The notes under the pieces were generated by a model that saw nothing but the letters and a program-made list of their open reading frames with translations, had not been told where the DNA came from and made no database searches. From NCBI GenBank assembly GCA_014898415.1, contig RCTD01000016.1, forward strand, positions 434,001-498,000: a DNA stretch of 64,000 nt, read 5' to 3'. Source of the stretch: Stromatinia cepivora (taxonomy: Eukaryota > Ascomycota > Leotiomycetes > Helotiales > Sclerotiniaceae). Both the position numbers and the translations under genes were made by a program. Within the stretch, counting starts at the first letter, position 1. Each line of letters starts with the position of its first letter. Shown one piece after another: positions 12,008-25,963 of this stretch.

Positions 12008-13677
12008 CTAGAAAAGAGCAAATGATATGAAGCAATGAGATTATTGAAGCATTCTCTTCTTCTTCCGAATAACATTAATTGTAAAAGCGAGTGTGCGAAT
12101 ATGGAATATCAAGATCAAATGGAAATCAAAAACGAAAGTCTAATGCTGGTGCAATAGTAGTAGTAGAGAGGAAAGAAAATTGATACTATCTCGTGATAGA
12201 GAGATGTTAGGTTGGTGATATGTTTTGATATGATACGATCAAGAGCACGCAACTAACTAGATAGAAAGTGAAAATGAAGAAACGAATTACCAAAAATATC
12301 AAAGATACTTTGCAGATTCTCTGGGTTTCCCCAGATTGGCGGATCTCACAGACACTTTTTTTTTTCCTTTCTGTCTCAACCTCTCTCACCTTGGTAAACT
12401 GGTCTTGGTAACAGGTGAGAAGTAACAAGGTAAAAGAATCTCACGGTTTTAGAAAAACCCTTGTCTTTAATCGGTGGTTTTCGCTCGTGTTATGTCTTGG
12501 CGCAGGTGCTGAAATTGATATTCGCCGCACGTATGATTTTCGTTGTCCACCGAATTTCTATTTTTTTTTTTTTTTTTTTTTTTCATTCTGATTGATTGTA
12601 CGAGCACCAAATACAAGAAAATGAGACCGCATCGGCGATGTGAATGGTTAAGGTTAAAGCAAGCATACTCTACAGAAAATGGGATAAGGGCTTTGCTATT
12701 TATACCTATTTTAGTCACAAATCGCAGGATATTATGCAAATCCATGTAGATATTTGTTTATCGATATGTATATACAAGGGTTCAGAATGATCCACTATAC
12801 TTATCCTCTTTTTGTGTAATGTCTGGACTCGACTCCAACCACTTGACTCTAGAAACCAACTTAAAATGATCAACACCAGGATCTAGGGGTTTGGACTTTG
12901 CGGGACCGTGTACAAGTATTTCAGCTGCTTGGTTGTAACTTGCACCATTCTCGCAGTATCTCAATTCCATTTCATCTATTTCATAAAGCATAAAGCATAA
13001 AGCTTCACATTGTTTGTCCTGTTCACATTGTTCACATTGTTTACACTCTCCCCAACCATCTACGGCACATACTAGGTACACATTCACCACGAAGGGCTGG
13101 AAAACCGCTTTAAAAAAATTCCACAAAATAAACACACAAATACCCTCCAACTCTGCACGGCCCGTTCCAAATACGGGGTACATCTATAACCATTCCCATA
13201 CACTGAAGGGAAATTCGATTCTGATATAAACTCATCAACCCACTATTAAGAAACCTACCTGCCCTACCTACCCCGCCATAAATATTGTGTCAAGTTTTTA
13301 TTCGGATTTTTAGGCTCCGACTCCCGACTTTGGGGTTGGAAATTTACCTAGTATATTTGTGATTGTGTAGGTGGGTGGGGTTGAAGTTAATGTGGTTTCT
13401 GTCTTCTGCTATCATTGTGCTGAGCGGGGGTTTCTATCTAAGGTCCGTATATACTAGGTATTTTGGCATGGACTTGTGTTACATATGTTATATTAATACC
13501 GTGTGAGGATGAGAGTGTGAGGAAACAAGTAGTTAATTATAGGTGTGGAAGGGGGGGACAGATTTTAGTCAAATCTAAAGAATTTACAATATCTACATAT
13601 ATATACAAAATCTGACATAATATCAATACAACCCTCCACTCTTTGTTTCTATCATCATCTATGCGTCATCCTCTATC
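12008..13677. other. Intergenic with 23-base poly-T tract
   Basis: Contains the 5' region of the preceding minus-strand gene, including a splice-donor-like CCAAG/GTGAGA near 12390 that could belong to an untranslated first exon. A run of 23 T lies at 12561-12583. The ORFs at 12467-13229 overlap one another, lack homology and are low-complexity; no gene is supported. Confidence 0.45.
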
Positions 13678-15885
13678 TCATCCTCTATCCATCATCCTCT
13701 GTTCAATCCCCCTATGACCCGCCACCCCACCCCCCTCATCCCCCTGTTCCCCTCCCTCCCCAGGACCCCCAGAATCTACCATGCCATCCCTATTCCCTCC
13801 ATCCCTATCCCTCTCCCTCGCCGCACTCTGATTCCCATTTTTCCCCTCAATTCCATGCTTTATCAATTCTTCCGCCGTAGGAGCAACATGCATCCAAACC
13901 TCCTCCCCAACCTCCAAATCTTCCAAACCCGGCAATACCTTTCCCAGCGGATCCCTCGCAATATTTTTCCCCCGTTTTCTATTCCCATTTTTATCATTAC
14001 ATCCCTCCTCCTGACATTGTTTCGTCTTTCCGTCCGTATATCTCCTCATCCACAGCGGCGTTAATCGAATGCGTAATTCATGTGGAATTCTCAATCTACC
14101 CGCAATATATTTATCCTTCGGCTGATGCACATCAGGCAACCGATCCAATTGTTCCACCTGAAGTATTCCCTCATCCGTACCCCTATTCATCGCACTAATT
14201 CTCTTCGGCATCACCATTTTCAAAAATTCCAAACTGGCATTGATATTTAAATCGATAGCTCTTCGTGGATTAACCGTCATTTTCAAAAGGAAACTGCTAA
14301 CATTCGGATAAAGCAGCGAGAAATCAGATTGGGAGATGTGAACGCTGCCGCGGACGGTGAGGAGCCAGCACAGCGTACCTTGGGATTTCGCTTCGCGGCA
14401 AAGTGACATGATGCTGGAAAAGTTCGAAGGCCAGTACATAAAAGCCTCGCTACTAATACAAAGCAACGGATTATGAATCTGGTACTCTGATTCACTATCT
14501 GCTTGTTGGATTGCGCCTCCCCATGGATCATAGAGAATCCCTTGCGAAACGTAGGGGAATCGCTTAGTTTGGGTGCGGAGAACTTCAACTGTGGTGGCGG
14601 CGCCGAAAGAATGCCCGAGCATCGTGACTTGCTGGAGGTGAAAGCGGTCCTTCCAACTTTCCCAGTCGATGCCCTTGAGACCGCGGGAGGAACCACCGAT
14701 ACGGCCCGGAGAGCTTTGGCGGAGATTGGCTTGGGCTAGCTGTGAGCCATTTCCATTGTGAATTTGGGTCATGATGTAGTATGCTTCTTCGATTTCGGCG
14801 AGGCGCAGTTGTATTTGGGCAGCGCGAAGTTCGGCATCGACGCTAAAAATGGGTCAATCAGTGGAATTCCATATTGAATAGTATTCGGGTCTTTGGATGG
14901 GTATTTCGACCTTTCAGATCATTTGCATTGGGTATTGACTGTTTCCACTTGGATATGTTCCCCGAAACTTTTGAACAGACTTCAGATATTCCGATTTTCA
15001 TTCTTCATGTCTCTTAGACCCCTCGATTAAATAAAAATGGTTCGCTCACCCTTGTTCATTATTAGGCGTAGTGTCTCTGGCATTTCCTTCGGGAAAAACA
15101 TAATCGAATCTCTCATAGCCTCTCTTGCGAGCTTCATCAGTATGATCCACATTCTGCGATCCAAACTTATCGCCATTTTTTGGTAAATTGATAAAAGTGC
15201 GTGGTCCCGATCCATCTCGATGTTCCACAGCTACAACTACAAATCCATAACTGGCAAATTCTCCACAGACAGAACTATATGTAGTTCTAGTTCCTCCCAG
15301 GCCATGACTGAAAATCAACAATGGAAAACATGGTGATTCTGGCTCTCCAGGAGGGGGTTCCCCCGCGCTATTCTTTGTCTGGTATCCCGATTCGGATTCT
15401 CGTGCATTTTCAGAAGGCCAGTGTGTTGCCAACTTGGCATTACGGAATGCGGGAAGTTTGGTGAAAGCGGTTGTCATGCCGAACCACGCGATAGTTGGCC
15501 ACGAAGGAAGACCAGCAAACTTGCTATAACCTCTTGCCATCTCAACACGAGGCCTTGGTAACCACGTTGCTCGACTCCACTTCTTTTCTCCTTCGGGAGA
15601 AACCCCTTCACCCGATCCAAACCCTGAAGGATAGAAAATACTGAACAGGACGGTCTCGAGGTTCAAAACATGCTTATGTTGTCTCTTGATATTAGAGAAC
15701 GTCCTTGGTTCTCGCACTGGTACTTCAATGTCCATTTGTCCAACGGAATACGGTCCACTGTAGTATGGTAGTGGTTTCCGTAATATCTTCTCACGAAGGC
15801 CAGCCGGTGGCCGGCTTTTTCGATGCTTTGTGGTAGGTACATCATCGGGTTTGTCAACTGTTAAACCTTCTGCAGTGTCTTTCAT
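13678..15885 (-). CDS. PAF-acetylhydrolase-like alpha/beta hydrolase
   Basis: Related to platelet-activating factor acetylhydrolase (plasma/type II family), which releases short acyl groups from phospholipids. Exons 15885-15050 and 14842-13678 join in phase, 666 aa. Exon 1 has the family's LIFSHGLGGTRTTYSS oxyanion region and VVAVEHRDGSGPRT. Exon 2 has the nucleophile elbow GHSFGAAT, an Asp in ILYDPWG and a His in GSVHISQSDF, completing a Ser-Asp-His triad. The protein is longer than animal PAF-AH: about 50 N-terminal residues and a 150-residue hydrophilic, Gly-rich C-terminal tail are extra. There is no obvious signal peptide. The substrate in fungi is not established; it could equally be a general phospholipase or esterase. 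Confidence 0.88.
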
Positions 15886-17757
15886 AGTGAAAAGCCGCTA
15901 CCACACGAGCATTTATTTAAATCAGCAGTATTTGACTACTAGATGAATATATCGATCGTGGCATCTGAACGTCAATAATGATTGATAAACAAGCCATTTT
16001 CGACCTGTAATATTAGCTTAAATAGTACCTGAATCGCATGGCGGACACAGGGGGTTTTGCAGAAGTGCGTGCAAGGGAACTAGTATGTCTAGATAAACAC
16101 AGTTAGAAACGGAAACATTTAGTTGCGAGAAATACGACCGCTAGGCCGTGCTAGCACGCATTGCCTCAAATTCCCAGTGCCAGGTCAATTGATATTTTCG
16201 AACGATCGAGAGAAATATCAACTCCTGACACCAATTTCATTTTTTAACAGCAAAATGATGAGCATATTGTAAAATCATCGGAGGATAGCTCCGAATCTTG
16301 CAGAGGTCTGGAATGAAATATGTGCTGTGCATTGACAACATAGAATATTCTGAATAGAAAATGAATTGCGTGAATGCGTGAATGGGTATTCCGAAGAATG
16401 TTGGTCTAGTAGAATATCTATTGTGGATTTGAGTGTAATAGAAGAGTTAAGATTTCCATTTCAATACTAGCAATTGTCTTTCCATTTTTATACCGGTATG
16501 CTTTCGGAAATTTTGTGTTTCTGAATAAGTTTACATCAGGCCGGAAAGTCTCGACGCACAAGGGACTTGTCGGATATCATGAGATACTTAGGTAGGTATC
16601 AAATGATCAAGAACGCAGAGGCTTTGACGTTGTTCCGCATTGTACTTGAAAAAATGGCATTGATTTGTTTTTGAGGGACCAGATGTTCAATTAATATGTA
16701 GATATCTGAGTGGAATTTGAATACTGTAATATAAGTAACATTAAATAGGTACTAATTGTATACTCCGTACACTGCCTGAGACTTGTCATTTAGTTAGCCG
16801 GAATGATGGGAAAAGGAGGCAATAGACGTGATTGATAATTGGTTCGCTCACCAGGGAAGGATTAGCTGCTGTACAGTACCTAGATAATCTTGCAGACCGA
16901 TCCATTGATCTTAGTTCTAGGATTATAATGAATTTTGGTCCAGTAGAATTTCTATTTTCAATAGAATTATTGGCGAATGGATTCACGAAAGTACTAGGTA
17001 TCTAAATGTTCTAGACCAATTATTCATCTAATACGGAGTAAAGAAGTACTGGGGAAGAGAAGGGGTTGTCATCTCTATTCTTCTATAGGTAGTAGGTACC
17101 TAGGACTTGCCAATGCTGCCATATTGATACCAAGTAGTCATGTAATTGGTACTTTATGAAGAAGGAGTACATACCTAGTACCTAGTAATGCTTCTATCGT
17201 GGAACCCATCCATTCATTCTTGGATGTACAAGCTCAACCACCGAGCAGCAGAAACTTCAACCAGTGACCACAAGTACTTACTGGTAAATTGCTCAGCTTA
17301 TGATTTCTACTGCTGTTGCTTTTGTTTCTGAACAAATAAATCAACATCATCAACATCAAATCAGCAACCAAATCACAAAGCCATTTTCGACGATTGCAAG
17401 CAAATATACAAAGAATTATTTATTTATTGACCCCTATCATCAATATTTATAGCCGCAGATCAAACTATCCAGACTATTCCAGATTAACTATCGCCAATAG
17501 TACGATACCTACCGTCTATCGATTCGTCAGATTCCAATACTCCTTCAAGGCTGTAATAATACCAATTGGTTGACTTGATTTCGGTCTCGACTCCATCTCC
17601 GGAATCAGCCTGAGCAGAGAATTGATCCCGCCTATCCGCCTCCACTTCCGCCCCTCTGCAGAAATACGGAGTATATGGGATGCATTAAAAGCGATCCTTG
17701 TCGAATTGGATGCAGAAATCGCATTCATATTAATAGAAATACTACCTAGTACTCGTA
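15886..17757. other. Divergent intergenic region rich in short palindromic motifs
   Basis: About 1.9 kb between the minus-strand hydrolase and the plus-strand histidine kinase. It holds three TACTCCGTA/TACGGAGTA copies (16761, 17032, 17665) and several CTAGGTA/TACCTAG elements (about 16580, 16995, 17096, 17172). I see no coding exon here. Confidence 0.5.
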
Positions 17758-20700
17758 ATGAACTCGGAATCAAAATCTATCTTTGCTTCCAACATTGACG
17801 ACAACTTTCATCATCATCACCACCACCACCACCACCATCATCTACATCCAGGAGTGAAGAAAGTCAATAATAGCAAAGTCAGCCTCGGAACAATCACAAT
17901 CACTAAAAATCCCATAATACCAGAACAAACACAGACGTCATGTGGGGTTAATAATGGCTATGGATCTAGCTTGGATCGGACAAAGGGACAGGGGTCCATT
18001 CCAACACATGGGTCAGAAGAATTAGAAACTCGAGAATCTCAAGGATCTCAAGAAACTCCACTATTCGCATCAAAAAACAATTCTCAACCTCAAATCACTC
18101 GTATTGTTGATATCCCATTATCATTGTTGCGAGAATCCAATCCCTGGTCTATTTCTTCATATGGAGACCAAAAAGATTCAGAGGATATAGAGATTCAAAG
18201 AGCATCGGCCTCATCTACCACTCCATCTACGCCCCCTCGGTCGTTGTCGTGGCAGAATTCAAAACATTCTAGACAGGAAGACAATAATGTTTCGGAGACA
18301 ACCATCGATTTTACAATCTCAGAACCACCGGTAAGCCTTTTTGAATAGATCCTTTCTGTTTATTTTGCAGATAAATCAAACTAAACACTTTCTATATGTC
18401 TAGTCAAAACGACACCGCGCAAAATTAAAACATTGTCACATACCCCAACCAGATAATGAAGCAGCAACCAACTTCCCTACCACTTTACAATCTCCCAGAT
18501 CTCCCCGATTCACAACTCACAAACTCAAAAGATCGTGTTCTTGCCCAAGATCTCCAAATATAGATACGCCAGTTATGTCGAAACCAGAATTGGATAGCAA
18601 TGGTATAACAATACTCAAGTCAGTTTGGTACTAAATTTCTTATGTTGAGAACTTTCACAATATATGAATTATTAGCCAAGATTTCTTTGAACTCCTCTGG
18701 CATCACTTTCACATAGTTATATTTTGAGGAGCCGGGGTCATACTGACGCTTCTATTGCTCAAAGGTTAGCCCGTGGCAATATACTGGGGAACAACTCGAA
18801 TCCTCCTGGTAAATCTACTGGGCCCACACCGATGCTAGGAATACAAAGACTTGCAACCAGCCCCAAGCTGGAGACGAATCCTCGAGAAGGCTCATTGATT
18901 TATAAAGTGGGCATAATTGAGCTTTTAGAACAAGATGAGAGACCAACTTTCATAATAGATGTTTCTAATCAAGATAATTACATACCTGGCGGTCGTTTAC
19001 GGTTAGAATATGCGAATGCATCACTCCGCGCCATCAACCCGTTATTGGAAATGGTAGCAGGATTTGCAGATCTTTCTTCTCCTGCTATTGTTACAAATGC
19101 ATTTCCGGAGTTTAAAGCATGGGTGCTGAGTTTTGTGAGCAAACAAAGCGAATCGTTAGATATATGCTTACCATCATTTTTGTATGGCGGGTTTACATGG
19201 AGTTGTTCGACTTTGCGAAAACGTCTTCGGGTCATGAGTGGCATCAGAACTCAACTTCCAACAACTAATTCCACCTCCTCAAACGCAAATAATAACAGCC
19301 CTGCACACAATCGAGGTTTTCTAGTAGGTCAAGGCTTGTCAAGCTCAACGGATTTATTTCCTGAGCAAACCGATTACTTTGGAGATCTAGCTCCGATTGT
19401 ACCGGATTCGAGTCCAACGGACACACTTATTCTAAAGAATCAAGTACCACACATTGGTGACTCTTCTTTCGATTGGACAAGACTTCCACTGTCTGCAGCA
19501 TTACCTCGACATGTTCAATTCACCCGTAATATCAATTGGTCGGCAACCCCTCTTGGGCCAATGAAAAACTGGAGTTTTGACTTGAGAGCCATGTGCAATC
19601 TCATCATGGGAAGCCCTCACCCGGCCGCCATGTACTGGGGAGATGACTATACAGCCATATATAATGAAGCATATATATTAATAGCCGGACAAAAGCATCC
19701 CAACTTGATGGGACAAAGCTACAAAATAGCTTGGGCGGAAATCTGGGATGATATCGAAGGGGTATTTTCGAAAGCTAAATCATCTGGCCAAGCGACTATG
19801 AAGGATGAAGATAGACTTTTCATCAAGCGAAATGGTTACTTAGAGGAGTGCTATTTTGCCTGGAGTATTATTCCATTGGTCGGAGAAGATGGTTCTGTAA
19901 TCGGGTTGTACAATCCGGCATGGGAAAAAACGAGAAGAGTGATATCGGAACGTCGAATGCTCACTCTGCGAGAAGTAGGAGAGAAGACAGCCATCGCTAG
20001 AAACATCAAAGGATTCTGGGCACAAGTCATCAAAGCCTTAGAGTACAATCCCTTTGACATACCGTTTGCTCTTCTCTACTCGGTCAATGAGGATGTCGAT
20101 AGCGACATGAGCTCGCAGCGATCCTTGAACTCTGGAAGCATATCACAAGCTCCTTGTTGTGTGCTAGAGGGAACAATCGGTGTACCTTTAGGTCATCAAT
20201 CAGCCGCCACATCATTGGATCTTCACCTCAGTGAAGATGGGTTTGCCCCATATTTGAGAGAATCTATGAAGCTTGATCGACCTGTACTTCTTACTACCGA
20301 GGAGGGAACTCTGCCAAGAGAACTTATCGAAGGTCTTGAATGTGTAGGATTTGGCGATCCTTGCCGAGCTGCTGTTACCATCCCACTGCATGCCACCAGT
20401 AGAGAATCCATACTAGGTTTTTTGGTCATGGGAGTGAACCCCAGAAGACCTTATGATGATGATTATAGTCTGTTTGTTGAGCTCATGACTCGCCAATTAG
20501 CAACTTCAATGGCGTCCGTTGTTCTCTACGAGGAAGAAATTCGCAAAGGCCAGAAAGCAGCACGTATCGCAGCGCAAGATCGTCAGGAATTGTCGGAGCT
20601 TGTCAACCTACGCACCCAAGAAGCCGTGGAAAGTGAAAGCAGATTTACTCGCATGGCTGAAATGGCCCCTGTTGGAATGTTCATTGCAAACTCTCATGGA

Positions 20701-22803
20701 GAAATCACATTCTCTAACGATGCTTGGTGGGAAATATCGCGGCATCCTCGAACAGAAAATAGCGCGAAGTCATGGATGGATAGTATAAAAGAAGAAGACC
20801 GCGAAGGAGTCCAGGCTACCTGGAACAAGTTAGTTACGCAGAAAGTCAACGTGACAAAAGAGTTTCGTTTCAAAACACCATGGCAAAGTAAGCATGCTTT
20901 GACCGATACGTGGGCTCTCATGAATTGCACTTCACTGAGGGATGGAGATAATAATTTGATGAGCATCTTCGGTAGTATTACGGACATATCGCATCAAAAA
21001 TGGGCAGAAGAATTCCAGAAAAGGAAGACGGAAGAGGCCGTCGAGCTTAAACGACAACAGGAGAACTTCATCGATATGACCAGTCATGAAATGCGCAACC
21101 CCTTGAGTGCGATCCTACAATGCTCGGATGAGATCACCAGTGCTCTGACTTCTCCTGTCATAAAATGTCTAAGATCAAGCATGCAGAATGCGGAGGCGTC
21201 CAAAGAGACATCAGAATATATCGAGAGCAGCATCGATGCGGCCCAAACTATCGCACTTTGTGCTCAACATCAGAAACGCATTGTCGATGATATTCTGACC
21301 TTGTCCAAATTGGACTCGGCGCTTTTGGTCGTAGCACCTGTCTCATCGCAACCAGTATCTGTGGCCAGGCGCGCCATCAAAATGTTTGAAGGAGATATGG
21401 AAAAACACGGCATCTCTATTGAATTTCAGATCCAGGACTCATATTCTGACCTCAATATCAGTTGGGTAAAACTAGATCCATCACGACTTCTACAAGTCCT
21501 GATTAACTTGCTAACGAATGCTATCAAATTCACCACTGGTCAACCTCAACGTTCAATTGTTGTGAGTATTGGGGCGACAAAGGAACATCCAGCAGACAAA
21601 GACACCACTGTTCAGTATTTCCCTTCCCGCTCGGGTGTTGCGGATTTGGTAATGGATGAAGCGGAATGGGGCACAGGCGAAAATCTATATTTGAAATTTG
21701 CTGTTCGAGATACAGGCAGAGGACTTGACGAAAAAGAAGTGTCGATTCTGTTCCAACGATTTTCGCAAGCATCTCCACGTACTCACGTCCAATATGGCGG
21801 ATCAGGTCTAGGATTGTTCATTTCGAGAGAATTAACCGAACTTCAAGGAGGGCAAATCGGAGTGTCTTCGGAAAAGGGCGTGGGCAGTTGTTTTGCATTC
21901 TATGTGAAAGCTCGCCGAGCAGAACGCTCGCCCGAAACGTCACCTCTATCTTCTCCAAATAACAACGCCGTTAATCGAAAGCCCTCCCTACGCACACCGA
22001 ATCGGGCAACGGGAGAAAGTACCAACAGCTCATTTGAAGAGCTTGTGCCTACCCAGTACGTATATTTAGTACAAATTTATTTATTTTATCCATCTGCGAT
22101 AAAGACTGTCTGATTCAGCACATTGCAATGATTTCTTGCTGACATCGAGATAGATCCGTGGGTGAAGCGTCAAGAAATATACCTAGGATATCACCTAGCC
22201 CAAAGGTTGATTACAAAAATATTACAATTCTTATCGTTGAGGACAATCTTGTAAATCAGCGCGTTTTGCAAAGACAATTACATAGAGCCGGATTTGTGAC
22301 GGAAGTTAGTAACCATGGCTTGGAGGCTTTGCATAAACTGGAAGCATCTTCTTTCTGGAAGCACGAAGAGAACACTGGTGACAGAACCAACATCTCATGT
22401 GTTTTAATGGATCTTGAAATGCCAATAAGTATGTACACATGTCTTTTCACTATCCTGGAATTTTGATATAAAATGCTTACAATTTACCTATTAGTGGATG
22501 GTCTTACTTGTACCAAGAAGATACGAGCACTGGAAGCTGATGGGACGATTGTTCGTCATGTTCCGATCATTGCAGTTACAGCAAATGCAAGATTGGAGCA
22601 AATTGAGACGGCCCTAGCTACTGGAATGGTAAGAGCTCTTTTATGTGTTCTTTTTCAAAGAAAATGCCATTTGTGTGAATGCGGCTAATGATTAAACTTA
22701 GGATGATGTTGTTTCTAAACCATTTCGCATGCCAGATTTAATACCTAAAGTTGAGGCATTAGTTACCAAAAGTCGAGCTATACTAAACACAAATTCGGAG
22801 TAG
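17758..22803 (+). CDS. Hybrid sensor histidine kinase / response regulator
   Basis: Phosphorelay sensor of 1545 aa from exons 17758-18330, 18404-18618, 18717-22055, 22154-22428, 22495-22628 and 22702-22803. The order is: a disordered N-terminus with an 11-His run near residue 22; a PAS-like region (SATPLGPMKNWSFDLRAMCN to IGLYNPAWEKT); a GAF-like segment; a PAS domain near residues 905-1020; the H box MTSHEMRNPLSA with phospho-acceptor H1053; an N box NLLTNAIKF; G boxes DTGRG and GGSGLGLFIS; and a receiver domain with VEDN, phospho-acceptor D1462 in VLMDLEMP, and K in SKPF. All catalytic motifs are intact. The receiver is split by three introns. No membrane segment is evident, so it is probably cytosolic, signalling through an Hpt protein to Ssk1/Skn7-type regulators. 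I could not assign a fungal HK class. Confidence 0.93.
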
Positions 22804-23540
22804 TCATTCATAAGGACTCTATAATTCTTCCCCCAAAAAAATGGAGGTGGTTTTTGATGGCGGAAGAGAGTAAAATATTAGATGGCCTGCATCATTGATA
22901 ATTTTTGCATCATAATGGCGTTTGGGAATTTTTGATTGGAAGGTTGGTGGGTGATGCGTGGGATACCCGGACAGTATACATTGGTGCATTTTATTTGAAG
23001 GAGTTTGGAATAGGGGTTAAATTATTCTCAACGGAGGGGTGGGATGTTGTGATGGGAGGAAACTAAAGGGAAGGGAAGGGAATGAAGGAAAGTAGGAGTA
23101 TGGAAGATAAGGCGATTCATATTTGATTGAATTGAATTGAATCGATGGATGGGGTTTGGATTGGTGTGTATATTAGTATGGAAATCTTACATATATATAT
23201 AGGATGCCATGGATAAGCAAAGTATGATGTTGATGTTGTTTATTAACTCATCTCATTGAAATGGATGATGGGGTGGATACTTTGGTTAGACATATTGTTT
23301 TCGACTTTCATTAAGAATAGATACTCATAATTGTATAATTCTTTTCCCGTAATTTTTAAAAAATATATCTATCGTCATCCTTCCATCTATAACTAGTATG
23401 TTCATATTCATATTTGTATTCATGTTCTTTTCTCAAGAACCAAGATCATTACCATTCCCCCTCTTAACCAGCGACCACAACCATTTTATCACAACCAACA
23501 ACACCCCCGCCCCCCCCCCCCATCCCCATCCAGGAGAAAA
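22804..23540. other. Convergent 3' intergenic region
   Basis: Lies between the 3' ends of the histidine kinase and the Pal1 gene. Purine-rich on the kinase side and pyrimidine-rich on the Pal1 side, with an uninterrupted C run near 23510. No gene is seen. Confidence 0.5.
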
Positions 23541-25037
23541 TTAATTATCACTCCCCTTCAAACTCCTCCTCAGACTCCCAAATCTCCTCTTGAGACCCTC
23601 ACCCATTTTATGAGATCTCCCTGCACTGTGACTTCTAAGTCTACTATTACCCATTCCACCATCATCATTAGAGAAATCAACGGATCCCATTGCTCGACCG
23701 CTGGTTGTGCTATTATTATTGAGACCCCCGCTAGCGCCACTCATAACATTACTTCCGCTTGCGCTTCTTTGGCGATTAGGTGGAGGGACGCGGAGATTGG
23801 AGTTTGTGGATGTGGGAGGTCGGGATTGCATTTCGTAGGTGGAGTTTCCGTCTGAGGTGATGCGGCGATGGGAGGATTTTTGGGAGGCTTTGTGGTCTTT
23901 GAGGGCTTTTTCAATGGTGAAGGAGGGTTCGCCTTTGCCTTTGTAGTCTTCGGGGAGATATTTCTAAGAGGGGTTTGGTGTTAGTTTTGGCCAGTTGGTG
24001 AGGTGTTGTTATCGTTTGAAGTTTGTAATGGAGTGGAGATGAAGTAGGCGAATGGACTATCGTCTGATACTCGCACTTCAAGAGTCCAACTGCAACATAT
24101 GCATATAACAGTAGGAAGAAAAGTAGGGAATAAAAAACATACCACATGATCCCATCTCTTATATGCACCACCAGCCGCATCAGGTTCCCTCATCAAATCC
24201 GCCCCCTCTTCATAATTCATAATCCTGCCGTCCGGACCAGGCATTCCAGGAGGAATAACAGCCGTTCCAGACAATGGTATATGTCTATCCAAACTATCCT
24301 GAATATATTCCCTTGGCGTAGCTTTAATGGCCTCCGCATTCGTTCCTGCAACCGCTGCCACTGGTGAGCTTTTATAACTCGTATTGCGTGCCATTAGTGT
24401 GGCATCATATGGTCCCTCATGATGATATGCACCACCAACTGCGGTACGGTCAAGAGAGTCGATAGTATCAGCACCTGGTATGTGCTTCTTACGTAGATGA
24501 GGAGAACAGTATGCGGTTTTGGTCTCTTGACGCAGTTGATCGAGGGGTCTGTGTGACATATCACCTGGGTAACGTTCACCTAGTGAACTACCTCTACGAC
24601 GTCCTTTGCCATTACCATTACCAATAGGTTCATCCAGACTTTTGCGTAGGCTTCCGCTATTAGAATTGGAGTAGCCGCTAAAAGCTGATTGACGATGAGA
24701 TGAATAGGGATTTTTAGAGTTGAAGGAGGATTTGGTCGGACTAGCTGAGGCGGGGGGTGTTGGGTAGGATGTCACGGTTGATTCGGGTGTCTTCTTAGTT
24801 GAACTGCTTCTGCCAAAACTGCTGGATTTGGTTTGTGGGATGGAAGATTTGAAATGACTTCCAGGACCTGTTTCTTCGCTAGGTTCGGGACCATTAAGAG
24901 GATCAATTAGGTACTGTTGAGCCTGAGTGAAGAAAGAGCTGTTAGTGGTCATTGTATTATTTGTTTGTAATTGAGAATATGAGTGATGTAAATGAAGAGT
25001 TTTAACATACCCATTTCTTATCACTTGAGCTCTCCAT
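23541..25037 (-). CDS. pal1: Pal1-family cell morphology protein
   Basis: Exons 25037-25011, 24922-24143 and 23963-23541 give 409 aa. The Pal1 signatures are clear: KWAQQYLIDPLN at the first junction, ADTIDSLD, YHHEGPYDATLMARN, and after the second intron KYLPEDYKGKGEPSFTIEKA. In fission yeast Pal1 localises to growing tips and septa and helps maintain cylindrical shape; in other yeasts it associates with endocytic sites. The protein has Ser/Pro-rich flanks, a basic GKGRRRGSS patch and a basic C-terminus (LKRRFGSLRRSLKG) that may bind membrane. There is no membrane segment. The first exon is only nine codons. Confidence 0.92.
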
Positions 25038-25963
25038 TTTGAAGATAATTGCCAACCAAATATGGTGTGATGATTGAATCTGGTGATTTCCGAGTGAGCC
25101 GTAAATAGAATGACAATCAGCAGGTCTTTTGTTTGTACTTGAGTAGTGAAGGCACAACAGGAGACTTTTCGGTTGGTTGGTTAGGTATTGCAAGAGAGGA
25201 GAAGGGAAAGAGAAGAAAGGATGGGTTGTATGAGAGTGAAAGAAAAGTAGGTCATTAGTTTATTATTAGAATTGGAGAGAAGACCCAGACCGGATGCGTT
25301 AACAAAAGAAAAAGGATATAATACGTCGTACGCAGCATTTCAGGGTATCCTTGGCATCAATGATGTAATTCCATTGTACTACGGAGTACAGCGAGTTGTA
25401 CAGTTGTATTTTGACCGGATAAGAAAGAGCTAGATAACACGAGATAAGGCTAAAATTTGTTGTTAACGTTCCAAATATTGATTAGTCAGGGACTGAAGGC
25501 TCCGCTTCCAACAAAATACTCCGTAGATCATTTGAGAAAGTATTTATTAGGTTTAGGTGTATTTGTTCCAGACTTTATTTTGCCCAGCAGCCCAGGATCG
25601 AAACCATTTGAACAGCCGCACTGCCACGAATACGAAAATCCTTGGGTCGAAGTTTAAATCTGGGTCATAAATTGATTCGAAGCTTCATTGATTAATGAAG
25701 CTTGATTTGTTCGTGTACAATCAATCAATTCTGATCTCAGTTTGGCCCGTTCAAGTACCTAGATATCTAGCTAGGTACATCATCAGACGGAGTACTAGGT
25801 TTAAGTATACGAATCTGTTAATCGGAGTCAAAAACAAACCCGGCACTTATCCTCATTCGGACTAAATTGTTGCTTCTCTTTGCTTCTGGTGCACCTCTCT
25901 GCTTCTTCATTCGCAATCAAATCATACTTCAGCCAAGGAAGGCTGACCAGAGCCGAATTCGTA
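25038..25963. promoter_or_regulatory. Divergent Pal1/Usb1 promoter region
   Basis: The 926 bp between two divergent starts contains TACGGAGTA at 25380, TACTCCGTA at 25517, and an imperfect palindrome at 25755-25778 built from GTACCTAG and CTAGGTAC arms around an 8-bp spacer. An inverted AAGCTTCATTGATTAATGAAGCTT-like hairpin lies at about 25680-25703. Small ORFs here look random. Confidence 0.5.

Noticed and set aside
12467..13229. Overlapping ORFs on both strands
   Set aside because: One is anchored in a poly-T tract; none shows homology or conserved composition.
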